Shown: positions 8,130-16,607 of the stretch, in pieces | Numbering within the stretch: position 1 is the first letter of the stretch | Layout: each line of letters begins with the position of its first letter | NCBI GenBank assembly: GCA_945865695.1 | Contig: CAMBFX010000008.1 | Span: 1-42,081, forward strand | Reading direction: 5' to 3' | Source: Chryseobacterium gleum | Lineage (GTDB): Bacteria; Bacteroidota; Bacteroidia; Flavobacteriales_D; UBA2798 | Length of the DNA: 42,081 nt | Translations under genes and position numbers: made by a program | The notes under the pieces: generated by a model | Seen by the model: only the letters and a program-made list of their open reading frames with translations | The model's database searches: none | What the model was told of the DNA's origin: nothing

Positions 8130-8622
8130 AATATTCTTAATCTCATTTTTTTTAGTGCTTCTAATTGCAACTGGTTTTTTAAGAGAACAACTATTTCGGT
8201 CAATTAACTATATTATTCTTTACCGTGACGTGAATCCATTTATACTTGGTAAATCGTTTATTACCGATTGGATGAATGGATTTTCGAATCATGACTTACT
8301 ACTATTAAAATGGATATTGACATTTGTTTTCTCGTTTGCATTTCTAATCTATACAATCTCATTGTCTAAAATAATATTTCCAAAATCATCATTTACCAGA
8401 TTCATTCTTTTCATATATGCGGCGGGTATTTTTATTTCATGTGCAGCGATTTTGTTAGGAATAATTATACCAACAATAAATGGAAAAACTTACTATTTTG
8501 CGAGATTAATTATGGGAGCAGAACAATCACCGCTACTTTCGGGAATAATAATTATGGCATTGAAAGCTTTTGATAGCATTGAGAATAATTCCACTAAAAA
8601 TTTTAATCAAAAACTGGAATAA
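8116..8622 (+). CDS. Exosortase-associated small membrane protein
   Basis: This 168-residue inner-membrane protein overlaps the exosortase gene by 14 bases, which implies translational coupling and joint function. About four hydrophobic segments are visible (residues 6-21, 60-83, 95-118, 136-148 from the ATG at 8116). The segment GFLREQLFRSIN after the first span resembles what I recall of the small partner proteins encoded next to Bacteroidota exosortases (XrtF- or XrtX-associated proteins). The ORF track starts at 8068, but MDVGSFGYIF is only the other frame of the exosortase end; 8101 is also possible. No catalytic motif is visible, and a role as a cofactor or assembly partner is inferred from the neighbourhood. 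Its 3' end overlaps the convergent gene by 20 bases. Confidence 0.72.
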   Translation: MKSRKIFLISFFLVLLIATGFLREQLFRSINYIILYRDVNPFILGKSFITDWMNGFSNHDLLLLKWILTFVFSFAFLIYTISLSKIIFPKSSFTRFILFIYAAGIFISCAAILLGIIIPTINGKTYYFARLIMGAEQSPLLSGIIIMALKAFDSIENNSTKNFNQKLE

Positions 8623-10150
8623 CGCTTTGAGCCGCATCCGAATTAAATGCCTCAATCGCATTCTTTCTCCACTGTATGGCTGCTGCTGCATTTAATACCT
8701 CGTATCTAGGAAACTCATCCGTTAATATCTCCGCATCATTTAAATCAACTTCACTTAAATTAATAAATTCTTTATTTTTCCATTGATGATTTAAATCCTT
8801 AATTGCAACAAATTCCAAATTACGATTATCTTCATCACCTGGTGTTGGCCAAATAATTGCATTCATACCAGAATGGAGAATAGTTTTATAGATACTTCGT
8901 GAACCTATGCCTAATTCTCCATCCAAATAACCAAATGAATTTACAATCATCACTCCTTTATCGTCTAAAATAGTTTTTACCTTATCTAAACTTTCAGTGG
9001 TAATAATATGTGATGGTGTTTCTTCTCCACGAAATGTATCAAAAATAATTACATCATACTTTTTATTATTGGTATTTATAAAATGTCGAGCATCATCGAT
9101 GGTCACCTTTATATTTTCAGGAAGTCCGAAATATTTTTTTGCCACAAACTCCATTCTTGAATCTAGTTCACAAACTTCAACATTAAACCCTCTTATGTTT
9201 AAATTTTTTGCAATACTTCCACCTCCAAGTCCCAAAATCAAAACATCTTTTCTATGTTCGGGAAAAGTATCCACTATCTTATTAATATAGTAAACATAAC
9301 TAAAATATTTTTCTTTATCAGAAGAGTCCGGCAACGATAAATCTTCCATTGTTTGAGAAATCCGATTTACAAATAACCACCTAACAACGTCATTCTTTTT
9401 GGAGGGATTGTTCTCATAATAATTTTTCGGATAATCTAAAACCACTATTTGGCCTAAAATCCCATCCGACTCGTAAATAACCTTTACAACCCCTCTGTTA
9501 TCAGGTAAAGAATACCGGTAAATACTATAAGATAAAACCAATAAAAAAAAAGTGGCTGTACCAGAAAATCTATTCTTAAACAATACTACTAGAGGAATAA
9601 TTCCTAATATAAAACCAGTTATAAACGCGGGCCATGTAAGCCCAAATTCAGGAATTATATAAAAACCAAAAATAAATGTTGAAAAAATTCCACCCATTGT
9701 AGAAATTGCGTAAACAATTCCACTTGCTTTGCCTGCATTGAAAAAAGTTGAAATATTTGAAATAATTAATGGCGATACAGTACCCATCATAAAAACCGGT
9801 GGAAATAAAATAAATAATGAGGAAATAATAACTGACCATTGCAATGACATTTGTCCAAAAATTAAAAATACAATTTTTGAAATATAAGGCATTGCTACAG
9901 TAAATGTGGCTGCCATAACTAAAACTGTATAAAGTATTTTCTCCTTATTACTTTTTTCACTCAAAATTCCGCCAACGAAATAACCAGCAGCCAATCCGAA
10001 TAAAGTTACTGCCATTACTGCCGACCAAACATATAATGAACTTCCAAAATAAGGTGCCATCATTTTTGCACCCAATAATTCGGCCGCCATCACAGAACCT
10101 CCTTCGAGAAAGGAAAGCCCCAGAAAAAACCAAAGTTTGCTTTTTATCAT
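8603..10150 (-). CDS. Fused MFS-like membrane / spermidine synthase-like protein
   Basis: The 515 residues comprise an N-terminal membrane part of about seven or more segments (residues 1-210) and a C-terminal Rossmann methyltransferase-fold domain like spermidine synthase. In the latter I see the S-adenosyl-binding loop LILGLGGGSIAKNL, the acidic end of strand 2 (VEVCELD), DDARHF and YDVIIFDTF. These are the family hallmarks of 'fused MFS/spermidine synthase' proteins. Whether it makes polyamines is doubtful: such membrane-bound members are poorly characterised. It is transcribed toward the exosortase block, overlapping its last gene by 20 bases, and is divergent from the glycosyltransferase across a 57-bp spacer holding TTTATCAT inverted repeats. 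Confidence 0.85.
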   Translation of the reverse strand: MIKSKLWFFLGLSFLEGGSVMAAELLGAKMMAPYFGSSLYVWSAVMAVTLFGLAAGYFVGGILSEKSNKEKILYTVLVMAATFTVAMPYISKIVFLIFGQMSLQWSVIISSLFILFPPVFMMGTVSPLIISNISTFFNAGKASGIVYAISTMGGIFSTFIFGFYIIPEFGLTWPAFITGFILGIIPLVVLFKNRFSGTATFFLLVLSYSIYRYSLPDNRGVVKVIYESDGILGQIVVLDYPKNYYENNPSKKNDVVRWLFVNRISQTMEDLSLPDSSDKEKYFSYVYYINKIVDTFPEHRKDVLILGLGGGSIAKNLNIRGFNVEVCELDSRMEFVAKKYFGLPENIKVTIDDARHFINTNNKKYDVIIFDTFRGEETPSHIITTESLDKVKTILDDKGVMIVNSFGYLDGELGIGSRSIYKTILHSGMNAIIWPTPGDEDNRNLEFVAIKDLNHQWKNKEFINLSEVDLNDAEILTDEFPRYEVLNAAAAIQWRKNAIEAFNSDAAQSVIPVFD

Positions 10151-10188
10151 CGCTATAAAGATACATGATAAAATTCTATCTTTATCAT
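10143..10188. promoter_or_regulatory. Inverted repeats TTTATCAT in the divergent promoter region
   Basis: TTTATCAT occurs at 10143-10150 (covering the start codon of the minus-strand gene) and 10181-10188, with its complement ATGATAAA at 10165-10172. The second and third copies form a perfect 8-bp inverted repeat with an 8-bp spacer. Placed between two divergent genes, it could be an operator. Confidence 0.35.
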
Positions 10189-10207
10189 AAAAATATTCAT
10201 TTATACT

Positions 10208-11554
10208 ATGAAATTAATTGGTAAATATCCTGTATTTTCAATTCTTTTAACTGGATTAATCGTGCGATTAATACTTTATTTTATTTCCAGACAATATGGT
10301 TATACTTCCTTTTTTCTATTTGATTCATACAGGTATTTAAACCTCGGAACAAACTTGTTCGAAGAAGGCTGGTATACAGATAAAATGACCGAGCCCATTT
10401 TTGAATCGATTTATTTAACTCCAGTAGCGCCTCTTATTTTTTATTTTCTTCGTTCCTTAGGGGGATTGGATGCCATTATTATTTTTCAGATTATTTGTCA
10501 ACTTATTACTTGTTACTTTCTGATTAAAACAGCAAAAATATTTTTCCCTCATCTTAAAAAATTTGCCGTATTGTTTTGTGGATTGCTTTTTGCATTTGAT
10601 ATACCTACCATTGTTTTAGGAAATGTAATTATGACCGAATCCATTTTCAACCTATTCTTTTTTCTTTTTGCTCATTACTTCATTCAATATTTGTTATCCG
10701 ATTCTTCGAAGAAAATTTTACTATCCTCGTTATTTTTAGGTTTAGCTGCATTAACCCGTCCCATAATCATTTACCTTCCTTTTTTAATTTTCATTATTAT
10801 ATTTATTCGCTTTTATAAATCGAAGAAATTTCAATTTAAAAATTTGCTTTATTTTTTATTTCCTTTTTATATCTTAACCGGAACATGGACTTACATCAAC
10901 TACCAAAAACACGGTCATTTTTTTTACAGTATGGTAGGCGAATTTAATTTGATGTATTTTCAAGCTTCTACTATTTATGCAGAGATAAATACTATTTCAT
11001 TAGAAGAAGCCAGAATAAAACTGTATAAAGAAATAGAAAATTCATTCAGCGAATCGGAATATGAAAATTTAGATCAATATATTTATTTTAAAAGGGGCGG
11101 TGAAATTGCTCGTCAAATTATTTTAGAAAATCCTACCCTTTTTTTAAAAAATATGGCCAAAGCCAATATTAATTTATTTTTTCGACCGGTGCGTGATTAT
11201 TTAAAAATTACTCTTGGAAGTAATGAGCTTTTTCATACCCGAAGCAAAAACCATTCGGCATTTATTTATTTTACCGATTATTGGCAAATATTCATCAATA
11301 TTTCATTATTTATATTACTCTTCCCTGGCATCATTTATATTTACCTAATAAATCCGCAAATTGCTTTTTTCATGATTTGCATTTTCGGTTATTTTATGTT
11401 GGTTTGCTCGGGCCCCGAGATTGACGGGCGTTTTCGTGTTCCTTTAGTTCCCGTTATTTTAATAAATGCCTGTGCGGGAGTGGTTTTCATTATTAATAAA
11501 ATTAAAGCAAGAAGATTTTCTGCTTCAACCAATAATTCTACTTTTGTACCATAA
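10208..11554 (+). CDS. GT39-type membrane glycosyltransferase
   Basis: This 448-residue inner-membrane protein resembles the ArnT/PMT (GT39) family, which moves sugars from a polyprenyl-phosphate donor onto lipid, glycan or protein acceptors on the periplasmic side. Seen: about ten hydrophobic segments, an acidic loop after the first ([10 protein letters not shown]), the [14 protein letters not shown] and [19 protein letters not shown] segments typical of the family, and a periplasmic C-terminal part. The acidic pair usual in the first loop is represented only by FDSYR, so catalysis cannot be assured. It is divergent from the MFS/synthase fusion and runs into glyA after 11 bases. The nearby export and exosortase genes suggest a role in surface glycan or glycoprotein assembly, but this is inference. 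Confidence 0.75.
   Translation: MKLIGKYPVFSILLTGLIVRLILYFISRQYGYTSFFLFDSYRYLNLGTNLFEEGWYTDKMTEPIFESIYLTPVAPLIFYFLRSLGGLDAIIIFQIICQLITCYFLIKTAKIFFPHLKKFAVLFCGLLFAFDIPTIVLGNVIMTESIFNLFFFLFAHYFIQYLLSDSSKKILLSSLFLGLAALTRPIIIYLPFLIFIIIFIRFYKSKKFQFKNLLYFLFPFYILTGTWTYINYQKHGHFFYSMVGEFNLMYFQASTIYAEINTISLEEARIKLYKEIENSFSESEYENLDQYIYFKRGGEIARQIILENPTLFLKNMAKANINLFFRPVRDYLKITLGSNELFHTRSKNHSAFIYFTDYWQIFINISLFILLFPGIIYIYLINPQIAFFMICIFGYFMLVCSGPEIDGRFRVPLVPVILINACAGVVFIINKIKARRFSASTNNSTFVP
11539..11546 (+). promoter_or_regulatory. Possible -7 box for glyA
   Basis: TACTTTTG fits TAnnTTTG and ends 19 bases before the glyA ATG, inside the 3' end of the preceding gene. No TTTG was found at the -33 distance, so this is only a half promoter. 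Confidence 0.35.
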
Positions 11555-11565
11555 AATTTACCCCT

Positions 11566-12840
11566 ATGCAAAGAGACACCGCCATATTCGACCTTATTCA
11601 AAAAGAAAAAGAACGTCAGCTTCATGGAATAGAATTAATCGCTTCTGAAAACTTTGTAAGTGATCAAGTAATGGAAGCAATGGGTTCTGTGATGACCAAT
11701 AAATACGCTGAAGGTTTACCGGGAAAAAGATATTATGGTGGTTGTGAAATTGTAGATCAATCAGAACAATTAGCCATTGATAGATTAAAAAAGATATTTA
11801 ATGCAGAATGGGCAAATGTTCAGCCTCATTCGGGCGCTCAAGCGAATGCCGCAGTGATGTTAGCTTGTATTCATCCAGGTGACTCTATTTTAGGTTTCGA
11901 TTTATCACATGGCGGACATCTAACTCATGGTTCACCAGTGAATTTTTCAGGAAAATTATATCGTCCTAACTTTTATGGTGTAGAGGAAGCAACTGGACTA
12001 ATTGATTATGATAAAGTAGAGGCAAAAGCGAATGAAGTAAAACCTAAATTAATTATTTGTGGTGCTTCAGCTTACTCTCGTGATTGGGATTATGTTAGAT
12101 TGAGAAAAATTGCTGATAAAATAGGAGCATTATTATTGGCTGATATTTCTCATCCTGCTGGTTTAATTGCAGCTGGTTTATTAAATGATCCGATGCCTCA
12201 TTGTCACATAGTCACTTCTACCACACATAAAACTTTACGTGGTCCTCGAGGAGGAATCATCATGATGGGAAAAGATTTTGATAATCCATGGGGATTAAAA
12301 ACTCCTAAAGGAGAAATCAAAAAAATGTCGGCATTATTAGATGCTGCCGTTTTCCCAGGAACGCAAGGTGGGCCTTTAGAACATGTCATTGCAGCCAAAG
12401 CAATTGCTTTCGGAGAAGCATTAGATCCTTCCTATAAAACCTACTGCCAACAAGTGATAAAAAACGCATCCATGATGGCAGATGAATTGGTTAAACGAGG
12501 TTATAAAGTAATTAGTGGTGGAACCTCTAATCATAGTATGTTGATTGATTTAAGAAGTAAAAATCTTACTGGTAAAATTGCAGAAGCTGCTCTAGGAAAA
12601 GCGGATATTACTGTCAACAAAAATATGGTTCCTTTCGATGACAAATCTCCATTCGTTACTTCCGGAATTCGTGTAGGAACTCCTGCAATCACCACTCGAG
12701 GAATTAAAGAAAATGATATTCCGAAAATTGTTGAACTGATAGATAGAGCATTAATGAATGCAGAGAATGAAACAGTGTTGAATGAAATCAAATTAGAAGT
12801 AAAATCGTTGATGAATGGGAAACCATTATTTGCTTGGTAG
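11566..12840 (+). CDS. glyA: Serine hydroxymethyltransferase
   Basis: This cytoplasmic pyridoxal-phosphate enzyme interconverts serine plus tetrahydrofolate with glycine plus 5,10-methylenetetrahydrofolate. The 424 residues match the family throughout: [10 protein letters not shown] (23-32), [15 protein letters not shown] (45-59), QPHSGAQAN (86-94), [10 protein letters not shown] and the PLP-binding Lys222 in [14 protein letters not shown]. The length is normal. It follows the glycosyltransferase by 11 bases but has its own possible -7 box, so its expression need not depend on that gene. It converges on the TonB-like gene with a 30-bp spacer that shows no GC-rich hairpin. Confidence 0.98.
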   Translation: MQRDTAIFDLIQKEKERQLHGIELIASENFVSDQVMEAMGSVMTNKYAEGLPGKRYYGGCEIVDQSEQLAIDRLKKIFNAEWANVQPHSGAQANAAVMLACIHPGDSILGFDLSHGGHLTHGSPVNFSGKLYRPNFYGVEEATGLIDYDKVEAKANEVKPKLIICGASAYSRDWDYVRLRKIADKIGALLLADISHPAGLIAAGLLNDPMPHCHIVTSTTHKTLRGPRGGIIMMGKDFDNPWGLKTPKGEIKKMSALLDAAVFPGTQGGPLEHVIAAKAIAFGEALDPSYKTYCQQVIKNASMMADELVKRGYKVISGGTSNHSMLIDLRSKNLTGKIAEAALGKADITVNKNMVPFDDKSPFVTSGIRVGTPAITTRGIKENDIPKIVELIDRALMNAENETVLNEIKLEVKSLMNGKPLFAW

Positions 12841-12870
12841 GAAAAAATTCAAAATTTAAATTTCCATTTT

Positions 12871-13617
12871 CTATTGCGAAATAAAAGTATAAAGAATCCA
12901 ACCGTTTTGCAATTCGGGGGCAACAGTTGAAACTGAGAAACGTGATTTTTTTGCATAGGTTAATGCGTTTTCTCCAATGCAAGCTTCCTTATAATTGGAA
13001 CCTCTTTTATCAATTGTAGCTTCAATCACTAGACCTTCTCTATCCACCGAAATATTTACTTTTACTGTACCGCTTCCCTTGCAGATATAAGCCGGAATAG
13101 GTAATTTCTCATCTCTTCTTTGGATGAGTTCATACATTGCAGTAACGCTACCCTTGAAAGATCCAGAAGAAGATTTTACTTCTTCACTTTCTTTGGTATT
13201 GGTTTTAGTTTTATTTTCTTCTTTATTTATAGAAACTTCTTGTTTATTTTCCTTTTTATACTTGGCAAATTCCTTCGCTTCAAACTCTTTTAACTCTTTT
13301 TCTACTTCTTCTTGAATGGATTTTTCGGTACGAGAATCATATTTCTCTTCTGAATATTCTCGTTTATCTTCGGTATTAAATGTTTTATTTGAAACAGGTT
13401 CATTTTTTTTAGGCGCCATCATTTCTTTCATTTCCTCTGGCATATCCTCAGGATCCATAAATTCAACGGGGGTTACTTTTTGAACCATATCCACTGATTC
13501 GTAACTTTCCCAAACCATTGTTTTATTAATGGAATATACAATGAACCCAGCATGAATTAAAACGCTGAGTGATATAGCAATGATGGTTAATAATAAGATC
13601 GATCTACTTTGATACAT
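12871..13617 (-). CDS. TonB-like energy transducer
   Basis: The 248 residues have the layout of TonB-family proteins: a short cytoplasmic start, one membrane span (about 7-29), a long charged Lys/Glu-rich periplasmic linker (about 60-150) and a compact C-terminal domain (about 155-248). In that domain GTVKVNISVDREGLVIEATI, then ALTYAKKSRF and GWILYTFISQ correspond to the TonB C-terminal fold. The usual Pro-Lys repeats of the linker are replaced by Glu/Lys stretches. No exbB/exbD or receptor gene is nearby, and members of this group may instead serve gliding or AgmX-like functions. It is divergent from the DMT transporter. Confidence 0.75.
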   Translation of the reverse strand: MYQSRSILLLTIIAISLSVLIHAGFIVYSINKTMVWESYESVDMVQKVTPVEFMDPEDMPEEMKEMMAPKKNEPVSNKTFNTEDKREYSEEKYDSRTEKSIQEEVEKELKEFEAKEFAKYKKENKQEVSINKEENKTKTNTKESEEVKSSSGSFKGSVTAMYELIQRRDEKLPIPAYICKGSGTVKVNISVDREGLVIEATIDKRGSNYKEACIGENALTYAKKSRFSVSTVAPELQNGWILYTFISQ

Positions 13618-13684
13618 TTTTGCAAAAATCGGTAAGAAAATCGAGAACTACACCAAGTATCCATAATTTTATCGTAATTCGTGT

Positions 13685-14557
13685 ATGCTCCGTAACGGAA
13701 TCGGCTATATTTTAGTTTCAACTTTCTGCTTTTCGCTGGTAAATGTCTGTGTGAAGTACCTCGAGAATGTTCCTACCGCAGAAATTGTGTTTTTTCGCTC
13801 AATAGTAACTTTTGTCATCACAGCCTTTTTAATCCTTCAATTAGGAATTCCGTTTTGGGGAAATCAAAAAAAATGGTTGCTTTTGAGAGGGGCAGCTGGA
13901 GCCGTTGCACTCACCTTATTTTTTTATACTATAAAATTAATGCCCATCGGTACTGCGGTTACTATTCAATTCCTCTCCCCTGTTTTTACTATTTTATTGG
14001 GAATTTATTTTTTGGGTGAAAAAGTAAAAAATCTACAATGGTTATTTTTTATAATAGCATTTGCCGGAGTAATTGTTGTGAAAGGATTTGACCCAAGTGT
14101 TTCTTGGTTTTACCTCGGAATGGGTGTTCTTTCTGCATTTTTCTCGGGAGTGGCTTATAATGCAATTGTGAAATGTAAGAATACAGAACATCCGTTGACA
14201 TTGGTGATGTATTTTCCTTTGGTGGCCATACCTATCACTGGAATTTGGTGTTTGTTCGAATGGAAAACGCCCAATTCTGAGGAATGGATTTTGTTGCTCG
14301 TTGCAGGATTACTTACTCAAATTGCACAAGTTTGTATGACAAAAGCTTTGCATATGGGAAAATCATCGGTGATAATTCCATTTAAATATTTAGGAATTAT
14401 TTATGCCTTATTTTATGGGGTATTTTTCTTCAATGAATCCTATTCGGTAACAGTAATTCTGGGAATAATATTGATTTCTTTTGGCGTAATTACCAATGTT
14501 GTTGTTGGCAAAGAGAAAAAGCCGTTGGATTTAGTCAATCGAATTAAAATCAAATGA
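13685..14557 (+). CDS. DMT family (EamA) transporter
   Basis: This inner-membrane permease of 290 residues has ten hydrophobic segments in two EamA repeats (about 3-135 and 145-275). Family hallmarks visible are FSLVNVCVKYL in the first span, FFRSIVTF after the second, and PVFTILLGIYFLGEK at the end of the first repeat. Members export metabolites such as amino acids or purines; the substrate cannot be told. The last 13 codons (KKPLDLVNRIKIK) lie in a sequence that recurs almost unchanged in the downstream spacer, so the cytoplasmic tail looks to be made from a repeat element. It stands alone, divergent from the TonB-like gene. Confidence 0.9.
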   Translation: MLRNGIGYILVSTFCFSLVNVCVKYLENVPTAEIVFFRSIVTFVITAFLILQLGIPFWGNQKKWLLLRGAAGAVALTLFFYTIKLMPIGTAVTIQFLSPVFTILLGIYFLGEKVKNLQWLFFIIAFAGVIVVKGFDPSVSWFYLGMGVLSAFFSGVAYNAIVKCKNTEHPLTLVMYFPLVAIPITGIWCLFEWKTPNSEEWILLLVAGLLTQIAQVCMTKALHMGKSSVIIPFKYLGIIYALFYGVFFFNESYSVTVILGIILISFGVITNVVVGKEKKPLDLVNRIKIK

Positions 14558-14652
14558 GGTGTTAACAAGTTTAAACCGATAAATAAAGCATCGAGTAATT
14601 AATTAGAAAATACCGTTGACTTTAGTCAATGGTATTAAAATCAAATGGAGGT
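14521..14652. repeat. Direct repeat of about 40 bp spanning the DMT gene 3' end
   Basis: Copy 1 (14521-14560) includes the stop codon of the DMT gene; copy 2 (14612-14652) is in the spacer. They share ccgttg, tttagtcaat and attaaaatcaaatg in the same order, with a few mismatches and one inserted base. Copy 2 contains a hairpin that copy 1 has partly lost. Confidence 0.85.
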
Positions 14653-14777
14653 ACCCGGCTTTAGCCGAAAATAAATCTAAAATTTCATTGGCTTAAGCCA
14701 ATTATAGCCGAATGTTTTTGTTGGGCTAAAGCCCGGAAAAATACAATAATTTATATTCTGCCGACTAAAGTCGGCAG
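14613..14777. repeat. Cluster of five REP-like palindromes
   Basis: Five short palindromes sit in 165 bp between convergent genes: CCGTTGACT/AGTCAATGG (14613-14632), CGGCT/AGCCG (14656-14667), ATTGGCTTAAGCCAAT (14687-14702), GGGCT/AGCCC (14723-14734) and CTGCCGACT/AGTCGGCAG (14758-14777). Most share the core (G)CT-TT/AA-AG(C). This is the look of REP elements moved by RAYT-type transposases; no such gene is in the window. They may also end transcription of both flanking genes. Confidence 0.75.
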
Positions 14778-14780
14778 CTA

Positions 14781-15452
14781 TCATTTATATCCCAAACCTT
14801 TTGTAATAAATTCCATTAATGGTTTACCAATTTCATGGTGAGCGATTATTTTTTTCATGAAATCCTTTTTCAAACAAGCTTCAGCATCCAATTCGGCAAA
14901 CCAATAAAATTGCTTATTCAAAATTAACGGTTGCTTTTCTGCTTTTTCTTTTAACTCTTTTGGTAAACGAACCTGTTGTTCTCCTAGCACCACTCCAAAA
15001 TGCTTGATGAATTTTTTATCCATCACTAACTTATTGAAAGCAGTTAAATTTTTAGCAATGTATTTTCTTAATTGATCTAATTTGGCCGTTTCAATCATAT
15101 AGGCTCCTTGGTAAACTCTGATATGTTCTGGGCCTAATTCAATATATAAACCTGGATAATCTTTATTTCCTTTTCCTTCGGGAGAAATAATTGCCGATGT
15201 ATTTAATTTGTAAGGTGATTTATCCTTTGAAAAGCGAACATCTTTATTAATTCTGAAAATAGCATCTTTTGGTCCTATTTTTATTTTTTTGTCTTTTTTT
15301 GCTACTTCAGTAATCAAATCCTGAATGAAAATTTGCATGGGTATCTTCACCTCTTTCTCATAGCGAGTGCGATTTAAATCGAACCAATCCTTATGATTGT
15401 TTGGTGCTAATTCCTTGAAGAATTGGAGGAAGTCGGGTGAGAAATAGGACAT
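14781..15452 (-). CDS. DUF2461 domain protein
   Basis: This 223-residue protein matches the DUF2461 family (TIGR02453) over its whole length. Seen: the opening FSPDFLQFFKELAPNNHKDWF, the central FRINKDVRFSKDKSPYKLN, and YPGLYIELGPEHIRVYQGAYM. No signal peptide or membrane span is present, so it is probably cytoplasmic. The family is widespread in Bacteroidota and its biochemical function is, as far as I know, not established. It stands alone, converging on the DMT gene across the palindrome cluster, and is divergent from pdhB. Confidence 0.9.
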   Translation of the reverse strand: MSYFSPDFLQFFKELAPNNHKDWFDLNRTRYEKEVKIPMQIFIQDLITEVAKKDKKIKIGPKDAIFRINKDVRFSKDKSPYKLNTSAIISPEGKGNKDYPGLYIELGPEHIRVYQGAYMIETAKLDQLRKYIAKNLTAFNKLVMDKKFIKHFGVVLGEQQVRLPKELKEKAEKQPLILNKQFYWFAELDAEACLKKDFMKKIIAHHEIGKPLMEFITKGLGYK

Positions 15453-15474
15453 AATTATAATATTTAGGTTTTAG

Positions 15475-15494
15475 ATCCGCGATGCATAGCGGAT
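15475..15494. repeat. Small hairpin in the DUF2461/pdhB spacer
   Basis: ATCCGC and GCGGAT form a 6-bp inverted repeat with an 8-base loop. The rest of the 174-bp spacer holds another short palindrome (CCCTT/AAGGG near 15524) and the repetitive word string aacatttgacatttaacatt before pdhB. Confidence 0.5.
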
Positions 15495-15599
15495 GTTATT
15501 GGTTTTAAATTATTGATTTACTCCCTTAAAGGGCATTTTCATCTCTAAAACTACATAATTTTTCTTCTCCTTATTTATTTAACATTTGACATTTAACAT

Positions 15600-15607
15600 T
15601 ACATTTG
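15600..15607 (+). promoter_or_regulatory. Possible -7 box for pdhB
   Basis: TACATTTG fits TAnnTTTG and ends 19 bases before the pdhB ATG. A TTTG at 15585-15588 is too close to act as the -33 element, so only the -7 box is supported. Confidence 0.4.
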
Positions 15608-15626
15608 TTTCCCTAAGAAATCAGAT

Positions 15627-16607
15627 ATGAGAGAAATTCAATTCAGAGAAGCATTACGCGAGGCAATGAACGAAGAAATGCGCAGAGATAAAAGTGTGTT
15701 TTTGATGGGCGAAGAAGTAGCCGAATACAATGGTGCTTATAAAGTAAGCCAAGGAATGTTAGAAGAATTTGGGCCAAAAAGAGTTATTGATACTCCCATT
15801 GCTGAATTAGGTTTTGCAGGTATTGGTGTGGGTGCTGCGATGAACGGCTTGCGCCCAATCGTAGAATTCATGACATGGAATTTTGCTATTTTAGCTGCGG
15901 ATCAAATCATCAACTCCGCTGCAAAAATGATGCAGATGAGTGGTGGACAATACAACGTTCCAATTGTTTTTAGAGGCGGAAATGGGACAGCAGGACAATT
16001 AGGAGCAACACATTCACAAAGTTTCGAAGCATTTTATGCTCACGTTCCCGGATTAAAAGTTTTAACTCCATCCAATCCCTACGATGCAAAAGGCTTGTTG
16101 AAAGCTGCCATTCGTGACAATGATCCTGTTGTATTTTTAGAAAGTGAAAAAATGTATGGTGATAAAGGACCTGTTCCCGATGGAGAATATATTATTCCCA
16201 TTGGTGTAGCAGATATCAAACGAAAAGGAAAAGATGTGACTATTGTTTCTTTCGGAAAAATTATCAAATTAGCTTATGCTGCTGCCGAAGAATTAGCAAA
16301 AGAAGGAATTGATTGCGAAATTATTGATTTAAGAACGATTCGCCCAATAGATTATAATTGCATTATTGAATCAGTAAAAAAAACCAATAGAATGGTTGTT
16401 GTTGAAGAAAGCTGGCCATTAGCTTCTATTTCGTCTGAGTTGGCTTATTGGGTACAACGTTATGCGTTCGATTATTTAGATGCACCCGTATGGCGCGTAA
16501 CACAAACAGACACTCCCTTTCCTTTTTCACCTTCATTAATGAATGAAGCAGCTCCAACTGTTCCAAGAATTGTGAGAGCGGTGAAAGAAGTGATGTATAA
16601 GTTTTAG
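15627..16607 (+). CDS. pdhB: Pyruvate dehydrogenase E1 component, beta subunit
   Basis: This is the beta subunit of the thiamine-diphosphate E1 enzyme that decarboxylates pyruvate and acylates E2 lipoyl groups. The 326 residues match PdhB: FREALREAMNEEMRRD at the start, MGEEVAEYNGAYKVSQG with the conserved Glu that activates the cofactor, RVIDTPIAELGFAGIGVGAA, and EFMTWNFAILAADQI. The C-terminal transketolase-type domain carries GKDVTIVSFG and VVEESW. A related 2-oxoacid E1 beta subunit cannot be fully excluded, but the similarity to PdhB of Bacteroidota is strong. The alpha subunit and E2 are not adjacent; the gene stands alone. Confidence 0.93.
   Translation: MREIQFREALREAMNEEMRRDKSVFLMGEEVAEYNGAYKVSQGMLEEFGPKRVIDTPIAELGFAGIGVGAAMNGLRPIVEFMTWNFAILAADQIINSAAKMMQMSGGQYNVPIVFRGGNGTAGQLGATHSQSFEAFYAHVPGLKVLTPSNPYDAKGLLKAAIRDNDPVVFLESEKMYGDKGPVPDGEYIIPIGVADIKRKGKDVTIVSFGKIIKLAYAAAEELAKEGIDCEIIDLRTIRPIDYNCIIESVKKTNRMVVVEESWPLASISSELAYWVQRYAFDYLDAPVWRVTQTDTPFPFSPSLMNEAAPTVPRIVRAVKEVMYKF

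Noticed and set aside
8603-10150. A true polyamine biosynthesis gene
   Set aside because: The synthase-like domain is fused to a multi-span membrane domain and no other polyamine gene is near, so I give only the family name.
11466-11648. Plus-strand 60-codon ORF bridging the glycosyltransferase and glyA genes
   Set aside because: It overlaps both well-supported genes in another frame and has no family similarity.
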